From JAGXTF01 sp038317095 (GTDB taxonomy: Bacteria; Bacteroidota; Bacteroidia; NS11-12g; UBA955), in assembly GCA_038317095.1 (NCBI GenBank), contig JBBQBB010000004.1:29982-93981 (forward strand): a stretch of 64,000 nucleotides of DNA. Direction: 5' to 3'. Below the pieces are notes generated by a model. That model was not told the origin of the DNA, searched no databases, and saw nothing but the letters and a program-made list of their open reading frames with translations. Shown piece after piece: positions 51,495 to 60,724 of this stretch. A program made the position numbers and the translations under genes. How positions within the stretch are numbered: the first letter of the stretch is position 1; every line of letters starts with the position of its first letter.

Positions 51495-52289
51495 TTAGTT
51501 TTTACGCTTGTTACCTCTATCTCCTCCACGGTCACCACCGCGGTCACCACTTCTTTCACGACCACCACGGTCACGGCCACCACGTTCACGGCGATCATCA
51601 CGACCAGGACCACGGCCACCTTCTCTTTTTCTTTCCGTTTCCAGTTGGGGAGAAAGATCTACTTTGCCAAAGATTTCACCTTTGCAAATCCAAACCTTAA
51701 TCCCAATTTTACCATATACCGTTTGTGCTTCAACCAAGGCATAATCTATATTAGAACGCAAAGTGTGCAAAGGTGTACGACCTTCTTTAAAAATTTCAGA
51801 ACGCGCTATCTCTTTACCATTCAATCGGCCACCGATGCGAACTTTAATTCCTTCGGCACCCATTTTCATAGTTCCTTGAATGGCGTTCTTTATTGCTCTT
51901 TTGTATGAAAAGCGGTTTTCGATTTGCTGGGCAATATTCTCTGCAACCAAATAAGCATCCAATTCGGGGCGTTTAATTTCGTTGATGTTGATTTGAATAT
52001 CTTTTCCAGTTATTTTTTTAATTTCTTCGCGAATGGTATCTACTTCTTGGCCACCCTTACCAATAACAATCCCGGGTCGAGAAGTTTTGATGGTAATGGT
52101 TACACGTTTCAGCGTGCGTTCTATCAATACCTTTGCAATTCCACCTTTGGATATACGAACCTTTAGGTATTTGCGAATTTTGTCATCCTCCTGGAGTTTA
52201 TCTCCATAGTCTTTTCCTCCGTACCAATTGGAATCCCAACCTCGTATAATTCCAAGACGAAGTGCTATAGGGTTTATTTTTTGTCCCAT
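51495..52289 (-). CDS. rpsC: 30S ribosomal protein S3 with Arg/Gly/Asp-rich tail
   Basis: The 264-aa S3 has the N-terminal LRLGIIRGWDSNWYGGKDYG, a KH domain with RPGIVIGKGGQEVDTIREEI (GxxG loop) and the C-terminal domain (VRIGGRLNGKEIARSEIFKE, GIKVWICKGEIFG). From about residue 221 a highly biased tail with RGGRDRGGRERSGDRGG repeats runs to the end. Such tails occur in Bacteroidota S3. The first codon overlaps the last base of rplV. Confidence 0.97.
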   Translation of the reverse strand: MGQKINPIALRLGIIRGWDSNWYGGKDYGDKLQEDDKIRKYLKVRISKGGIAKVLIERTLKRVTITIKTSRPGIVIGKGGQEVDTIREEIKKITGKDIQININEIKRPELDAYLVAENIAQQIENRFSYKRAIKNAIQGTMKMGAEGIKVRIGGRLNGKEIARSEIFKEGRTPLHTLRSNIDYALVEAQTVYGKIGIKVWICKGEIFGKVDLSPQLETERKREGGRGPGRDDRRERGGRDRGGRERSGDRGGDRGGDRGNKRKN

Positions 52290-52672
52290 TATGCTTTATT
52301 GGCCTCCATGTTTATTGCTTCTTTTGACTTTAAACTATCAATTACCACTGTTACATGGTTGGTACGTTTAAGAATACGATTTCCTCTACCTTGAGGCGCT
52401 GTGCGTAATCTTTTCACCGTAAACCCACCATCAACCATAATGGTTTTTACGTATAAATTGTTGTCCTCAATTCGTTCACCTGTATTTGCTTGACTCCAGT
52501 TTGCAACGGCGCTGCGAATTAGTTTGTTCAAATAAATTGCATACGTTGGTTTCTGATTCCACTGAAGGATGGCCAGTGCACGATCTACTTTTTGACCGCG
52601 AACCATATCTGCTACCATGCGCATCTTACGCGGCGATAATGGGCAGTTTCTCAATATTGCTTTTGCTTCCAT
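52289..52672 (-). CDS. rplV: 50S ribosomal protein L22
   Basis: The 127-aa L22 has LRNCPLSPRKMRMVADMVRG, KVDRALAILQWNQKPTYAIY and the tunnel-lining loop end VDGGFTVKRLRTAPQGRGNR with RILKRTNHVTVVI. It is in standard order between rpsS and rpsC and overlaps the latter by one base. Confidence 0.97.
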   Translation of the reverse strand: MEAKAILRNCPLSPRKMRMVADMVRGQKVDRALAILQWNQKPTYAIYLNKLIRSAVANWSQANTGERIEDNNLYVKTIMVDGGFTVKRLRTAPQGRGNRILKRTNHVTVVIDSLKSKEAINMEANKA

Positions 52673-52681
52673 TGTGGTTTA

Positions 52682-52939
52682 TTATTTTGAGTGACCTTTA
52701 AATGTTCTTGTTGGGGCGAATTCTCCCAATTTGTGACCTACCATGTTTTCTGTAACATAGACAGGAATAAATTTATTGCCATTATGAACAGCAAACGTGT
52801 GCCCTACCATATCAGGAATAATCATGCTTCTGCGAGACCAGGTTTTAATCACTGATTTCTTATTGCTTTCATTCATGGTAGCTACCTTACGATCCAACTT
52901 GTGGTCTACGTAAGGTCCTTTTTTAATTGACCTTGCCAT
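52682..52939 (-). CDS. rpsS: 30S ribosomal protein S19
   Basis: The 85-aa S19 is easily recognised: ARSIKKGPYVDHKLDRKVAT, IKTWSRRSMIIPDMVGHTFA, VHNGNKFIPVYVTENMVGHK and KLGEFAPTRTFKGHSK. It binds with S13 in the head. Normal. Confidence 0.98.
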   Translation of the reverse strand: MARSIKKGPYVDHKLDRKVATMNESNKKSVIKTWSRRSMIIPDMVGHTFAVHNGNKFIPVYVTENMVGHKLGEFAPTRTFKGHSK

Positions 52940-52944
52940 TTCCT

Positions 52945-53781
52945 TTATTTATTCCTTATGCTTTTTCTGCGTTCGATAATCATTTTTGAAGTCGCCTTTT
53001 TAGGATCTCTTGTTTTTTGACCTTGAGAATACTGAAGGTTTCTGCTCCTTGGTTGTCCACCTTTGTTTCGGCCTTCACCACCACCCATTGGGTGATCGAC
53101 AGGGTTTCTTGCGCTTGGCCTATTTCTAGGACGCATTCCCAGCCAACGGCTACGACCCGCTTTACCTTTATTCTCCAAACTGTGGTCGCTGTTAGAAACC
53201 GTTCCTAATGTTGCCATGCATGATGCCAATATACGGCGGCTTTCCCCCGAAGGTAATTTTACTGAAACATAGTCCTCTTCACGACCTTGCAGTTGTGCGT
53301 ATGAACCTGCGCTTCGGCATATTTTTGCCCCTTGTCCAGGACGCAATTCAATGTTATGAATTAAAGAACCCAATGGAATCTCTCTTAGAGGCAAAGCGCA
53401 ACCAATTTCTGGATCAGAACCAGTACCTTGGTTAATTTTCTGACCTACTTTAATTCCGTTTGGTGCTATAATGTATCTCTTCTCGCCATCACTGTACTCC
53501 ACCAAAGAAATCCATGATGTGCGATTAGGATCATATTCTACTGTTTTTACTTCACCCACTACACCAGCATTTTCTCTTTTAAAGTCGATAATACGGTAGC
53601 GACGTTTGTGGCCACCTCCTCTGTAGTGAATGGTAGTGCGACCTTGGTTATTACGGCCACCTGATTTGGTAATTGGAACCAGCAATGATTTTTCTGGCTT
53701 CGCAGTAGTAAGCTCATTGAAAGTATTAGCAACTCTAAAGCGCTGTCCTGGTGTTGTTGGTTTTAATCTTTTTACTGGCAT
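52945..53781 (-). CDS. rplB: 50S ribosomal protein L2
   Basis: The 278-aa L2 has GGGHKRRYRIIDFKRENAGV, YIIAPNGIKVGQKINQGTGS, LRPGQGAKICRSAGSYAQLQ and the peptidyl-transferase-near VDHPMGGGEGRNKGGQPRSR with its conserved His. The length is normal. It overlaps nothing and starts 2 nt after rplW. Confidence 0.98.
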   Translation of the reverse strand: MPVKRLKPTTPGQRFRVANTFNELTTAKPEKSLLVPITKSGGRNNQGRTTIHYRGGGHKRRYRIIDFKRENAGVVGEVKTVEYDPNRTSWISLVEYSDGEKRYIIAPNGIKVGQKINQGTGSDPEIGCALPLREIPLGSLIHNIELRPGQGAKICRSAGSYAQLQGREEDYVSVKLPSGESRRILASCMATLGTVSNSDHSLENKGKAGRSRWLGMRPRNRPSARNPVDHPMGGGEGRNKGGQPRSRNLQYSQGQKTRDPKKATSKMIIERRKSIRNK

Positions 53782-53783
53782 TT

Positions 53784-54068
53784 TTAAACGTTCTCGTAAA
53801 AGTCTATTTTAAATCCTTCTTTCAAGGAAACAATGGCCTTCTTATACCCATTGGTATAACCGGAAATCTGACCAGTACGTTTGTTACGACGTGCTTTCCC
53901 CCGGGCAATCATAGTGTTTACAGAAACTACTTCTACACCATAGAAATCTTCGATGGCTTTTTTAATTTCGTCTTTGGTAGCTTTTGTATCTACAACAAAC
54001 CCGTATTGGCCACGCTTATCCGTAATAGCGTTCATTTTTTCTGTAATCAATGGCTTTTTCAGTATCAT
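53784..54068 (-). CDS. rplW: 50S ribosomal protein L23
   Basis: The 94-aa L23 has LKKPLITEKMNAITDKRGQY, GFVVDTKATKDEIKKAIEDF and VNTMIARGKARRNKRTGQIS. It lines the tunnel exit and docks SRP and trigger factor. Its start overlaps the rplD stop by 4 nt. Confidence 0.96.
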   Translation of the reverse strand: MILKKPLITEKMNAITDKRGQYGFVVDTKATKDEIKKAIEDFYGVEVVSVNTMIARGKARRNKRTGQISGYTNGYKKAIVSLKEGFKIDFYENV

Positions 54069-54691
54069 TTTTCTGCGTTCTCCTGAATTTTTGCAACTGC
54101 TTGCTCTGTAAGTATTAATTTACCTGCTTTCATTACTTCATATGTATTGATATCTGAAGCTTGCATTACCGTGTTTCCCACAATATTGCGACCAGAAAGG
54201 TAAATATTTTTGTTTATTTCTGAGGTTACAAAAAGACTTCTACCGTTGATATTCAATGCTTTCAACATTCCTGTAAATTCAGAAGTTTTAGGCGCATTCA
54301 TATCAAAATCTTCTACCACCACTATACTGTCGCCTTTGGCTTTATAGCTAAGTGCAGATAGACGGGCTAGTCTTTTTAGTTTCTTGTTCAATTTAAAAGA
54401 ATAATCGCGGGGTTCTGTACCATGAATACGAGCTCCACCCACGTAGATACCAGATTTTAAGCTACCATGACGGGCTCCACCAGTACCTTTTTGACGGATT
54501 ACTTTCCGCGTACTGCGAGAAATTTCCCATCTATTTTTTGTTTTGTGCGTTCCTTGGCGTTTGTTGGCCATAAACTGTTTCACATCCAAATAAATGGCAT
54601 GATCATTTGGCTCTATTCCAAACACAGCTTCGGCAAGTTCCACGGTTCTTCCCGTTTCTGCACCCTGTTTGTTTAATACTTTTAGTTTCAT
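54065..54691 (-). CDS. rplD: 50S ribosomal protein L4
   Basis: The 208-aa L4 (from ATG 54691, MKLKVLNKQGAETGRTVELA) has ANKRQGTHKTKNRWEISRST, KVIRQKGTGGARHGSLKSGI and the GGARIHGTEPRDYSFKLNKK loop. A few more codons upstream (to 54709) are possible but are lysine-rich and unlike the family. In E. coli L4 represses the S10 operon; that mechanism is not evident here. Confidence 0.96.
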   Translation of the reverse strand: MKLKVLNKQGAETGRTVELAEAVFGIEPNDHAIYLDVKQFMANKRQGTHKTKNRWEISRSTRKVIRQKGTGGARHGSLKSGIYVGGARIHGTEPRDYSFKLNKKLKRLARLSALSYKAKGDSIVVVEDFDMNAPKTSEFTGMLKALNINGRSLFVTSEINKNIYLSGRNIVGNTVMQASDINTYEVMKAGKLILTEQAVAKIQENAEK

Positions 54692-54698
54692 CTTTTTC

Positions 54699-55325
54699 TT
54701 AACGTTCAACGTAAACTATGGATCCATTATGACCAGGGATACAACCTTTAACAACCAATAGGTGTTTTTCTGGAATAATTCTTAACACTTCAAGGTTTAC
54801 CGCCATAACGCGATCACCACCTGTGCGGCCAGCCATGCGCATTCCTTTGAATACACGTGCAGGGAAAGAACAAGCACCAATTGAACCAGGAGCACGCAAT
54901 CTATTGTGCTGACCGTGGGTAGCTTCACCTACTCCGGCAAATCCGTGGCGCTTTACAACACCCTGAAATCCTTTACCTTTAGACTTGCCAATTACGTCTA
55001 CATATTGGCCAATTTCAAAAATATTCACATCAAACGTGTCGCCAATAGCAGCACTGGCTTCAGCTTCATCCGGATTTTTGAATTCAAAGAATTCTTTTTT
55101 CGCCGTTGTATTTGCTTTGGCACAGTGACCAGTGATTGCAGCATTTGTATGCTTTTGTTTAACTTCTCCAAAAGCCATTTGAATGGCTGAGTATCCGTCT
55201 CTTTCTTGTGTTTTTACTTGGGTAACCACGCATGGGCCTGCTTCAATTACTGTGCATGCAACCTTCTTCCCGTTGGGGTCGAATATGCTGGTCATTCCTA
55301 TCTTTTTTCCAATTAAGCCTTCCAT
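54699..55325 (-). CDS. rplC: 50S ribosomal protein L3
   Basis: The 208-aa L3 has EGLIGKKIGMTSIFDPNGKK, DVIGKSKGKGFQGVVKRHGF, ATHGQHNRLRAPGSIGACSF and MRMAGRTGGDRVMAVNLEVL. It starts 50S assembly with L24. Length and order after rpsJ are standard. Confidence 0.97.
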   Translation of the reverse strand: MEGLIGKKIGMTSIFDPNGKKVACTVIEAGPCVVTQVKTQERDGYSAIQMAFGEVKQKHTNAAITGHCAKANTTAKKEFFEFKNPDEAEASAAIGDTFDVNIFEIGQYVDVIGKSKGKGFQGVVKRHGFAGVGEATHGQHNRLRAPGSIGACSFPARVFKGMRMAGRTGGDRVMAVNLEVLRIIPEKHLLVVKGCIPGHNGSIVYVER

Positions 55326-55333
55326 TTTACCAA

Positions 55334-55642
55334 TTATAGTTTAATTTCAACTTCTACCCCGCTAGGTAATTCAATTTTCATCAATGCATCTACAGTTTTG
55401 GTTGAACCATTGTAAATGTCTATCAATCTTTGGTAGGTGCAATATTGAAATTGTTCCCTAGCCTTCTTATTTACGTGGGGTGAACGCAATACAGTAAATA
55501 TTTTTTTACGTGTAGGAAGCGGAACTGGGCCACTTACAACAACATCTGTAGTGCGCACAGCCTTTACAATTTTCTCTGCAGATTTATCTAACAGATTGTG
55601 ATCGAAGGATTTAAGCTTTATGCGAATCTTTTGGCTTACCAT
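55334..55642 (-). CDS. rpsJ: 30S ribosomal protein S10
   Basis: The 102-aa S10 begins SQKIRIKLKSFDHNLLDKSA, with VSGPVPLPTRKKIFTVLRSP and HVNKKAREQFQYCTYQRLID. In other bacteria it also joins antitermination complexes with NusB. It follows fusA by 8 nt, so str and S10 genes form one unit here; tuf is not between them. Confidence 0.97.
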   Translation of the reverse strand: MVSQKIRIKLKSFDHNLLDKSAEKIVKAVRTTDVVVSGPVPLPTRKKIFTVLRSPHVNKKAREQFQYCTYQRLIDIYNGSTKTVDALMKIELPSGVEVEIKL

Positions 55643-55650
55643 TTTATTTA

Positions 55651-57786
55651 TTATTTAGAACCTACTCCGTTTACTTTTTTCAATACTTCTTCTGCAATGC
55701 CTTTTGGCGTTTCTGCATAATGACTAAACTCCATACTTGAACTTGCACGACCAGACGTAATTGTACGCAAAGTTGTAACATATCCAAACATCTCACTCAA
55801 TGGAACTTTTGCTTTCACTACTTGGCTACCTGCACGTTCATCTATACCTTCCATTTGACCACGACGGCGGTTCAAATCTCCCATTACATCTCCAGTATTC
55901 TCTGCAGGGGTAACCACTTCAAGCTTCATGATAGGTTCCAACAATACGGGACCGCACATTCTAGCTGCTTCGCGATAACCGCTTTTTGCTGCAACCTCAA
56001 AAGACAAAGAATCAGAATCGACATTGTGGTAAGATCCGTCAAACAAGCGCACTTTCATGCGTGCTATTGGGTATCCCGCCAAAACTCCATTGACCATTGA
56101 TGCTTTGAAACCTTTTTCTACGGATGGAATGAATTCACGAGGGATATTACCACCCACTACGTCGTTGATAAACTGCAAACCATCTTTTTCATAAGTATCA
56201 TCTGCTGGTCCAATTTCAAACTGAATATCGGCAAATTTACCACGACCACCCGTTTGCTTTTTATACACTTCACGGTGTGTGTATGACTTGGTAATTGCTT
56301 CTCTATAGGCAACCTGGGGTGCACCCTGGTTACATTCCACTTTAAATTCACGGCGCAAGCGATCTACAATTACTTCTAAGTGCAACTCACCCATACCAGA
56401 AATAATGGTTTGTCCTGTTTCTTGGTCAGACTGAACACGGAAAGTTGGATCTTCTTCGGCAAGTTTTGAAAGTGCCACGCCCAACTTATCTGAATCCGCC
56501 TGGGTTTTAGGTTCTACCGCTAAACCAATAACTGGTTCAGGGAAATTCATTGCTTCCAATACAATTGGATGTTTTTCGTCGCAAAGCGTATCTCCAGTTT
56601 TAATATCCTTAAAACCTACGGCTGCGCCAATATCTCCAGCACCAAGCACATCAATTGGGTTTTGCTTGTTTGCGTGCATTTGGAAAATACGAGAAATACG
56701 TTCTTTGTTACCGCTTCTTGTGTTTAACACATAAGAACCTGCGTTTAACTTTCCAGAGTAAGCGCGCATAAACGCCAACCTACCTACAAAAGGATCTGTA
56801 GCAATCTTAAATGCCAAAGCTGCGAAGGGTTCGTTTTCATCGGGCTTTCGAGAAACCTCTAGTTCAGTATCCGGATTTATACCAATTACACTTTCACGAT
56901 CCATGGGGCTTGGCATAAGTTCCATCACCAAATCAAGCATCGTTTGAACACCCTTGTTTTTGAAAGAAGAACCACAAACCATAGGAACAATTTTCATGTC
57001 TAAGGTTGCTTTGCGCAACGCATCTAATATTTCTCTTTCAGAAATGCTGGCTGGATCTTCAAAGAATTTCTCCATCAGCGTAACATCGTATTCAGAAACA
57101 GCTTCAAGCAATTTTTCGCGCCAAATTGCCGTTTCTTCTAACATATCATCAGGCACAGGAACTTCCTGATAGGTCATTCCTTTATCAGCTTCATTCCATA
57201 CCATTCCGCGGTTGTTAATTAAATCTACAACCCCTTTAAAATTATCTTCTGCACCGATAGGCAACTGCAATGGAATTGCATTGCTACCTAACATATCTCT
57301 AACCTGCTGAACAACTTGTAAAAAATCAGCACCGGCGCGATCCATTTTGTTTACAAAACCAATACGGGCAACATTGTAGTTGTTGGCCAAACGCCAGTTG
57401 GTTTCAGATTGTGGTTCAACCCCATCTACTGCGCTAAACAAAAACACAAGACCGTCTAAAACACGCAAAGAACGATTTACTTCAACCGTAAAATCTACGT
57501 GACCCGGTGTATCAATGATGTTAATATGGTAAGGTTTAGTTTCTGGCGTGGCTTTGCCGTTTAACATTGGATAATTCCAAGTAACCGTAGTAGCCGCGGA
57601 AGTAATGGTTATTCCACGTTCTTGCTCTTGAACCATCCAGTCCATAGTAGCTGCTCCATCGTGCACCTCTCCTATTTTGTGGTTCACACCCGCATAATAG
57701 AGAATGCGTTCGGTAGTTGTTGTTTTACCGGCATCAATGTGGGCAGCAATCCCAATATTTCTTGTATATTTTAAGTCGCGTGACAT
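55651..57786 (-). CDS. fusA: Elongation factor G
   Basis: The 711-aa GTPase translocates the ribosome. G motifs: AHIDAGKTTTTERILYYAG (P loop), DTPGHVDFTVEVNRSLRVLD (G3), NKMDRAGADF (G4); the switch region has RGITITSAATTVTW. The C-terminal domains IV and V include GGRGKFADIQFE, KAKVPLSEMFGYVTTLRTI and SGRASSSMEFSHYAETP. Length is normal for a bacterial EF-G with the long GTPase insertion. It is the third gene in the str cluster. Confidence 0.97.
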   Translation of the reverse strand: MSRDLKYTRNIGIAAHIDAGKTTTTERILYYAGVNHKIGEVHDGAATMDWMVQEQERGITITSAATTVTWNYPMLNGKATPETKPYHINIIDTPGHVDFTVEVNRSLRVLDGLVFLFSAVDGVEPQSETNWRLANNYNVARIGFVNKMDRAGADFLQVVQQVRDMLGSNAIPLQLPIGAEDNFKGVVDLINNRGMVWNEADKGMTYQEVPVPDDMLEETAIWREKLLEAVSEYDVTLMEKFFEDPASISEREILDALRKATLDMKIVPMVCGSSFKNKGVQTMLDLVMELMPSPMDRESVIGINPDTELEVSRKPDENEPFAALAFKIATDPFVGRLAFMRAYSGKLNAGSYVLNTRSGNKERISRIFQMHANKQNPIDVLGAGDIGAAVGFKDIKTGDTLCDEKHPIVLEAMNFPEPVIGLAVEPKTQADSDKLGVALSKLAEEDPTFRVQSDQETGQTIISGMGELHLEVIVDRLRREFKVECNQGAPQVAYREAITKSYTHREVYKKQTGGRGKFADIQFEIGPADDTYEKDGLQFINDVVGGNIPREFIPSVEKGFKASMVNGVLAGYPIARMKVRLFDGSYHNVDSDSLSFEVAAKSGYREAARMCGPVLLEPIMKLEVVTPAENTGDVMGDLNRRRGQMEGIDERAGSQVVKAKVPLSEMFGYVTTLRTITSGRASSSMEFSHYAETPKGIAEEVLKKVNGVGSK

Positions 57787-57802
57787 TAATTTCCTAATCT
57801 TC

Positions 57803-58273
57803 TTAAACTCTAAAGTGTGAGAAAGCTTTGTTGGCTTCAGCCATTTTATGAACGTCTTCCTTCTTTTTTACAGAAGCACCTTCACCGCGAGAAGCTTGCA
57901 AAATTTCACCGGCCAATTTCTCAGCCATTGATTTTTCATTGCGTTTGCGAGCATATCCTACCATCCATTTGATACCCACTGCCAAACGGCGTGCCGCTGG
58001 AACCTCGGTTGGAATCTGGAAAGTAGAACCACCAACACGACGGGCTTTCACCTCAACAGTTGGCATAACATTGTTCAATGCTTTTCTCCAAGTTTCTAAA
58101 CCTGGCTCCTCAGTAACTTTCTTTTCTACCAATTCTAATGCATCGTAAAATATTTTATAGGCAAGCGATTTTTTACCATCATACATCATACCGTTCACAA
58201 ATCGGGTAACGAGGGTTTCGTTAAACTTTGGATCGGGAAGTAAAAGGCGCTTTTTTGGACGTGATTTTCTCAT
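57803..58273 (-). CDS. rpsG: 30S ribosomal protein S7
   Basis: The 156-aa S7 begins MRKSRPKKRLLLPDPKFNET, with LVTRFVNGMMYDGKKSLAYK, VMPTVEVKARRVGGSTFQIP and KRNEKSMAEKLAGEILQASR. It nucleates the 16S 3' domain. It lies 22 nt from rpsL and 16 nt from fusA. Confidence 0.98.
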   Translation of the reverse strand: MRKSRPKKRLLLPDPKFNETLVTRFVNGMMYDGKKSLAYKIFYDALELVEKKVTEEPGLETWRKALNNVMPTVEVKARRVGGSTFQIPTEVPAARRLAVGIKWMVGYARKRNEKSMAEKLAGEILQASRGEGASVKKKEDVHKMAEANKAFSHFRV

Positions 58274-58295
58274 GGGTTCAATTCCTTATTATATA

Positions 58296-58673
58296 TTATT
58301 TCTTCTTAGGCTTCTTAGTACCATATTTAGAACGACGCTGGTTGCGTCCTTCAACACCTGCTGTATCCAAAGCACCGCGAACGATATGGTAACGCACTCC
58401 AGGAAGATCTTTTACTCTTCCTCCGCGCACCAATACGATGCTATGCTCTTGAAGGTTATGACCTTCACCTGGTATGTAGGCATTAACCTCTTTTCCGTTG
58501 GTTAAACGCACACGTGCCACTTTTCTCAAAGCCGAATTAGGCTTCTTTGGTGTGGTTGTATACACTCTTGTGCAAACTCCGCGGCGCTGTGGACATGAGT
58601 CTAGAGCTGGTGATTTGCTCTTGTAAACCGTCTCTTGTCTACCCTTACGAATTAACTGTTGTATGGTTGGCAT
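58296..58673 (-). CDS. rpsL: 30S ribosomal protein S12
   Basis: The 125-aa decoding-centre protein starts MPTIQQLIRKGRQETVYKSK and has CPQRRGVCTRVYTTTPKKPN, SALRKVARVRLTNGKEVNAY and DLPGVRYHIVRGALDTAGVE. The conserved lysines that shape streptomycin response (KKPNSALRK and near PGVR) are present. The start ATG 58673 fits the family; the longer upstream frame overlaps the promoter. First gene of the cluster. Confidence 0.97.
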   Translation of the reverse strand: MPTIQQLIRKGRQETVYKSKSPALDSCPQRRGVCTRVYTTTPKKPNSALRKVARVRLTNGKEVNAYIPGEGHNLQEHSIVLVRGGRVKDLPGVRYHIVRGALDTAGVEGRNQRRSKYGTKKPKKK

Positions 58674-58693
58674 ATTTTTCCCAAAAAGGACGG

Positions 58694-58724
58694 CAAAATT
58701 ACTGCTATTTATTGGGAAAGTCAA
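58694..58724 (-). promoter_or_regulatory. Main promoter of the ribosomal protein cluster
   Basis: On the minus strand TTGAC (TTG at 58722-58724), 20-nt spacer and TAATTTTG (58694-58701) form a complete Bacteroidota promoter, 20 nt before the rpsL ATG. The -7 box matches TAnnTTTG. Confidence 0.8.
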
Positions 58725-58799
58725 GCCCCCTTGTAAAAATTTCTTAAGGAATTCTTTTCAATCCCGATTTGTTGGTGCAAATTTGCAGCAACTTAACAG

Positions 58800-60680
58800 T
58801 TGGCGCGGGTTTTCAGAAATACAATTAATTTGATTTTTAAACTGATAATTGTCAGACAGGCACTTTTTGCGCTTTTTATTCTCAGTTTTTCGCGAATTGT
58901 ATGGTTCATTTCCAATCTTTTTTGGCTCCCTTCCGTCACAAAAATCGACTTTTTAAAAGCTTTCATTGCAGGGATCTATTTCGACCTTCCTATTTTAGCA
59001 TACTTATGGCTTCCAGTGTGGCTTTGGCTTCTAATATTTCCCTTAAAATCAGCCAATTCTCCGAAGTTTTCAAAAATGCTTTTTTTGATTCCAACCACAT
59101 TAACCCTATTTCTAAATGGAATAGATACAGCATATTCTAGAATCACTGCAAAAAGAACAGGCTTTGAACTTTTTGACCTACTTGCCGATGGCGGGAATAA
59201 AATTGTACCTTATATAGCAGATTACATCCCCGCAATTGCCGGAATTCTGCTTATTTTATTCCTCATATACCGCATTACACCGGTAAAAGGCAAACCCTTG
59301 TTATTGTTTCAAAAATATGCCTTTTGGAAGTCCGTCCTTTTAACCCCATTGATTGCTGCACTGTGGCTGCTCTGTGCCAGAGGAGGCCTGCGTTTGAAGC
59401 CTTTAAGAAGCATAGATGCAGGTGAATATACTGCGGCAGGTTTGGCTCCTCTAGTTTCCAGCACTCCCTTGCAAATTATGAGCACCATAGGTCAAAAACA
59501 ACTGCCTGAATTTGATTTTATGCCTTTGGTGGATGCTGAGAAATTATTGGGCTTAAATAAAGCCAAGGTTCCAAATTTGCCCAATGGTAAAAATGTAGTT
59601 TTTATTATAGTGGAAAGTTTAGGTAGAGATTATACAGGATTTTTAAACCACCAAAAATTCACTCCCTTTTTAGACAGTCTAAGTAAAGAAAGTATAAATT
59701 ATAGATTTTGCTATGCCAACGGAACCAAAAGTATAGAAATGGTACCTGCAATTTTTTGTGGCTTACCTGGGTTGGCCGAAGACCATTATATTAATTCGAT
59801 ATATTCTGCCAATAGGGTACAAAATATTTTTGCATATTTAGATAACAAAGGCTATTCCACTGCATTCTTTCATGGCGGGGCTAACGGTACCATGGGCTTT
59901 CAAGCTTTTTTAGAACACACGGGCTTAAAGCACTATTATGGATTGAACGAATATCCAAATAAAGAAAGAGACTACGATGGCCATTGGGGTATAGCAGACG
60001 AACCCTATTTGCAATATTGTGCAAATCAATTAAACCACACAAAGCAGCCTTTCTTCCAATCCATTTTCACCCTTTCATCTCATCATCCCTACATCGTACC
60101 CGAAAAATACAAAAATATTTTGGCCCAGGGACCCCTAGAAATTCACCAAAGTATAGGGTACACAGACTTGGCATTGCGTAATTTTTTTGAAACTGCCAAG
60201 AAAGCACCATGGTTTAACAATACCATTTTTGTGATTACCGGCGATCATACCAGTTATGGAACCGAAGATTACTTTTATAGCCAATCTGGCCATTACGAAA
60301 TTCCTTTGCTCATCTTTGGCACGGGCATTACACCTGCGGTATTCGACAAAAGTTTATCCCAATGCGACATAGCCCCTACTATATTAGACAAATTGGGATT
60401 GCAAGATCGATGGTTTAATATGGGTAGGAGTGCATCCGACAGCAGCTATAGCGGCTATTCCGTGCATTATGATGCTGGCATATATTACTTGGTGCAGTAC
60501 CCTTATGTTTTAGGCATTAATGCAAATGGTAAAACGGTAGATTTTTCCAGTCGTTATCGCAACGATAAAAGAGCAAAACAACTTACACAAAGCATGGATA
60601 TTCATCGTAAAATGAAACGTTTACTTGAAGCATATCTGCAAGTTTATTCCTTTAGAATCAGAAAAAATCGCTGGTTTTAA
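58800..60680 (+). CDS. LTA synthase-like sulfatase-fold membrane enzyme
   Basis: The 626-aa protein has about five N-terminal transmembrane helices (residues ~15-210) and a C-terminal extracytoplasmic alkaline-phosphatase-fold domain with NVVFIIVESLGRDYTGFLNH (metal Glu), the YANGTKSIEMVPAIFCGLPG segment whose Thr in NGTKS is the likely nucleophile, FHGGANGTMGFQ, HWGIADEPYLQY, TLSSHHPYIVP and VITGDHTSYG. This is the LTA-synthase/phosphoglycerol-transferase layout. In Gram-negative relatives such enzymes move phosphoglycerol or phosphoethanolamine to surface glycans or lipids. The substrate here is unknown. The start is TTG 58800, divergent from rpsL; the gap is 126 nt. Confidence 0.85.
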   Translation: MARVFRNTINLIFKLIIVRQALFALFILSFSRIVWFISNLFWLPSVTKIDFLKAFIAGIYFDLPILAYLWLPVWLWLLIFPLKSANSPKFSKMLFLIPTTLTLFLNGIDTAYSRITAKRTGFELFDLLADGGNKIVPYIADYIPAIAGILLILFLIYRITPVKGKPLLLFQKYAFWKSVLLTPLIAALWLLCARGGLRLKPLRSIDAGEYTAAGLAPLVSSTPLQIMSTIGQKQLPEFDFMPLVDAEKLLGLNKAKVPNLPNGKNVVFIIVESLGRDYTGFLNHQKFTPFLDSLSKESINYRFCYANGTKSIEMVPAIFCGLPGLAEDHYINSIYSANRVQNIFAYLDNKGYSTAFFHGGANGTMGFQAFLEHTGLKHYYGLNEYPNKERDYDGHWGIADEPYLQYCANQLNHTKQPFFQSIFTLSSHHPYIVPEKYKNILAQGPLEIHQSIGYTDLALRNFFETAKKAPWFNNTIFVITGDHTSYGTEDYFYSQSGHYEIPLLIFGTGITPAVFDKSLSQCDIAPTILDKLGLQDRWFNMGRSASDSSYSGYSVHYDAGIYYLVQYPYVLGINANGKTVDFSSRYRNDKRAKQLTQSMDIHRKMKRLLEAYLQVYSFRIRKNRWF

Positions 60681-60724
60681 AAAACCAGACAACCCAATAT
60701 CTTATTGCATCGTCTATTTTAGGA

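Noticed and set aside
51508..51744. Proline/serine/arginine-rich frame on the plus strand
   Set aside because: It is only the opposite strand of the Arg/Gly-rich tail of S3.
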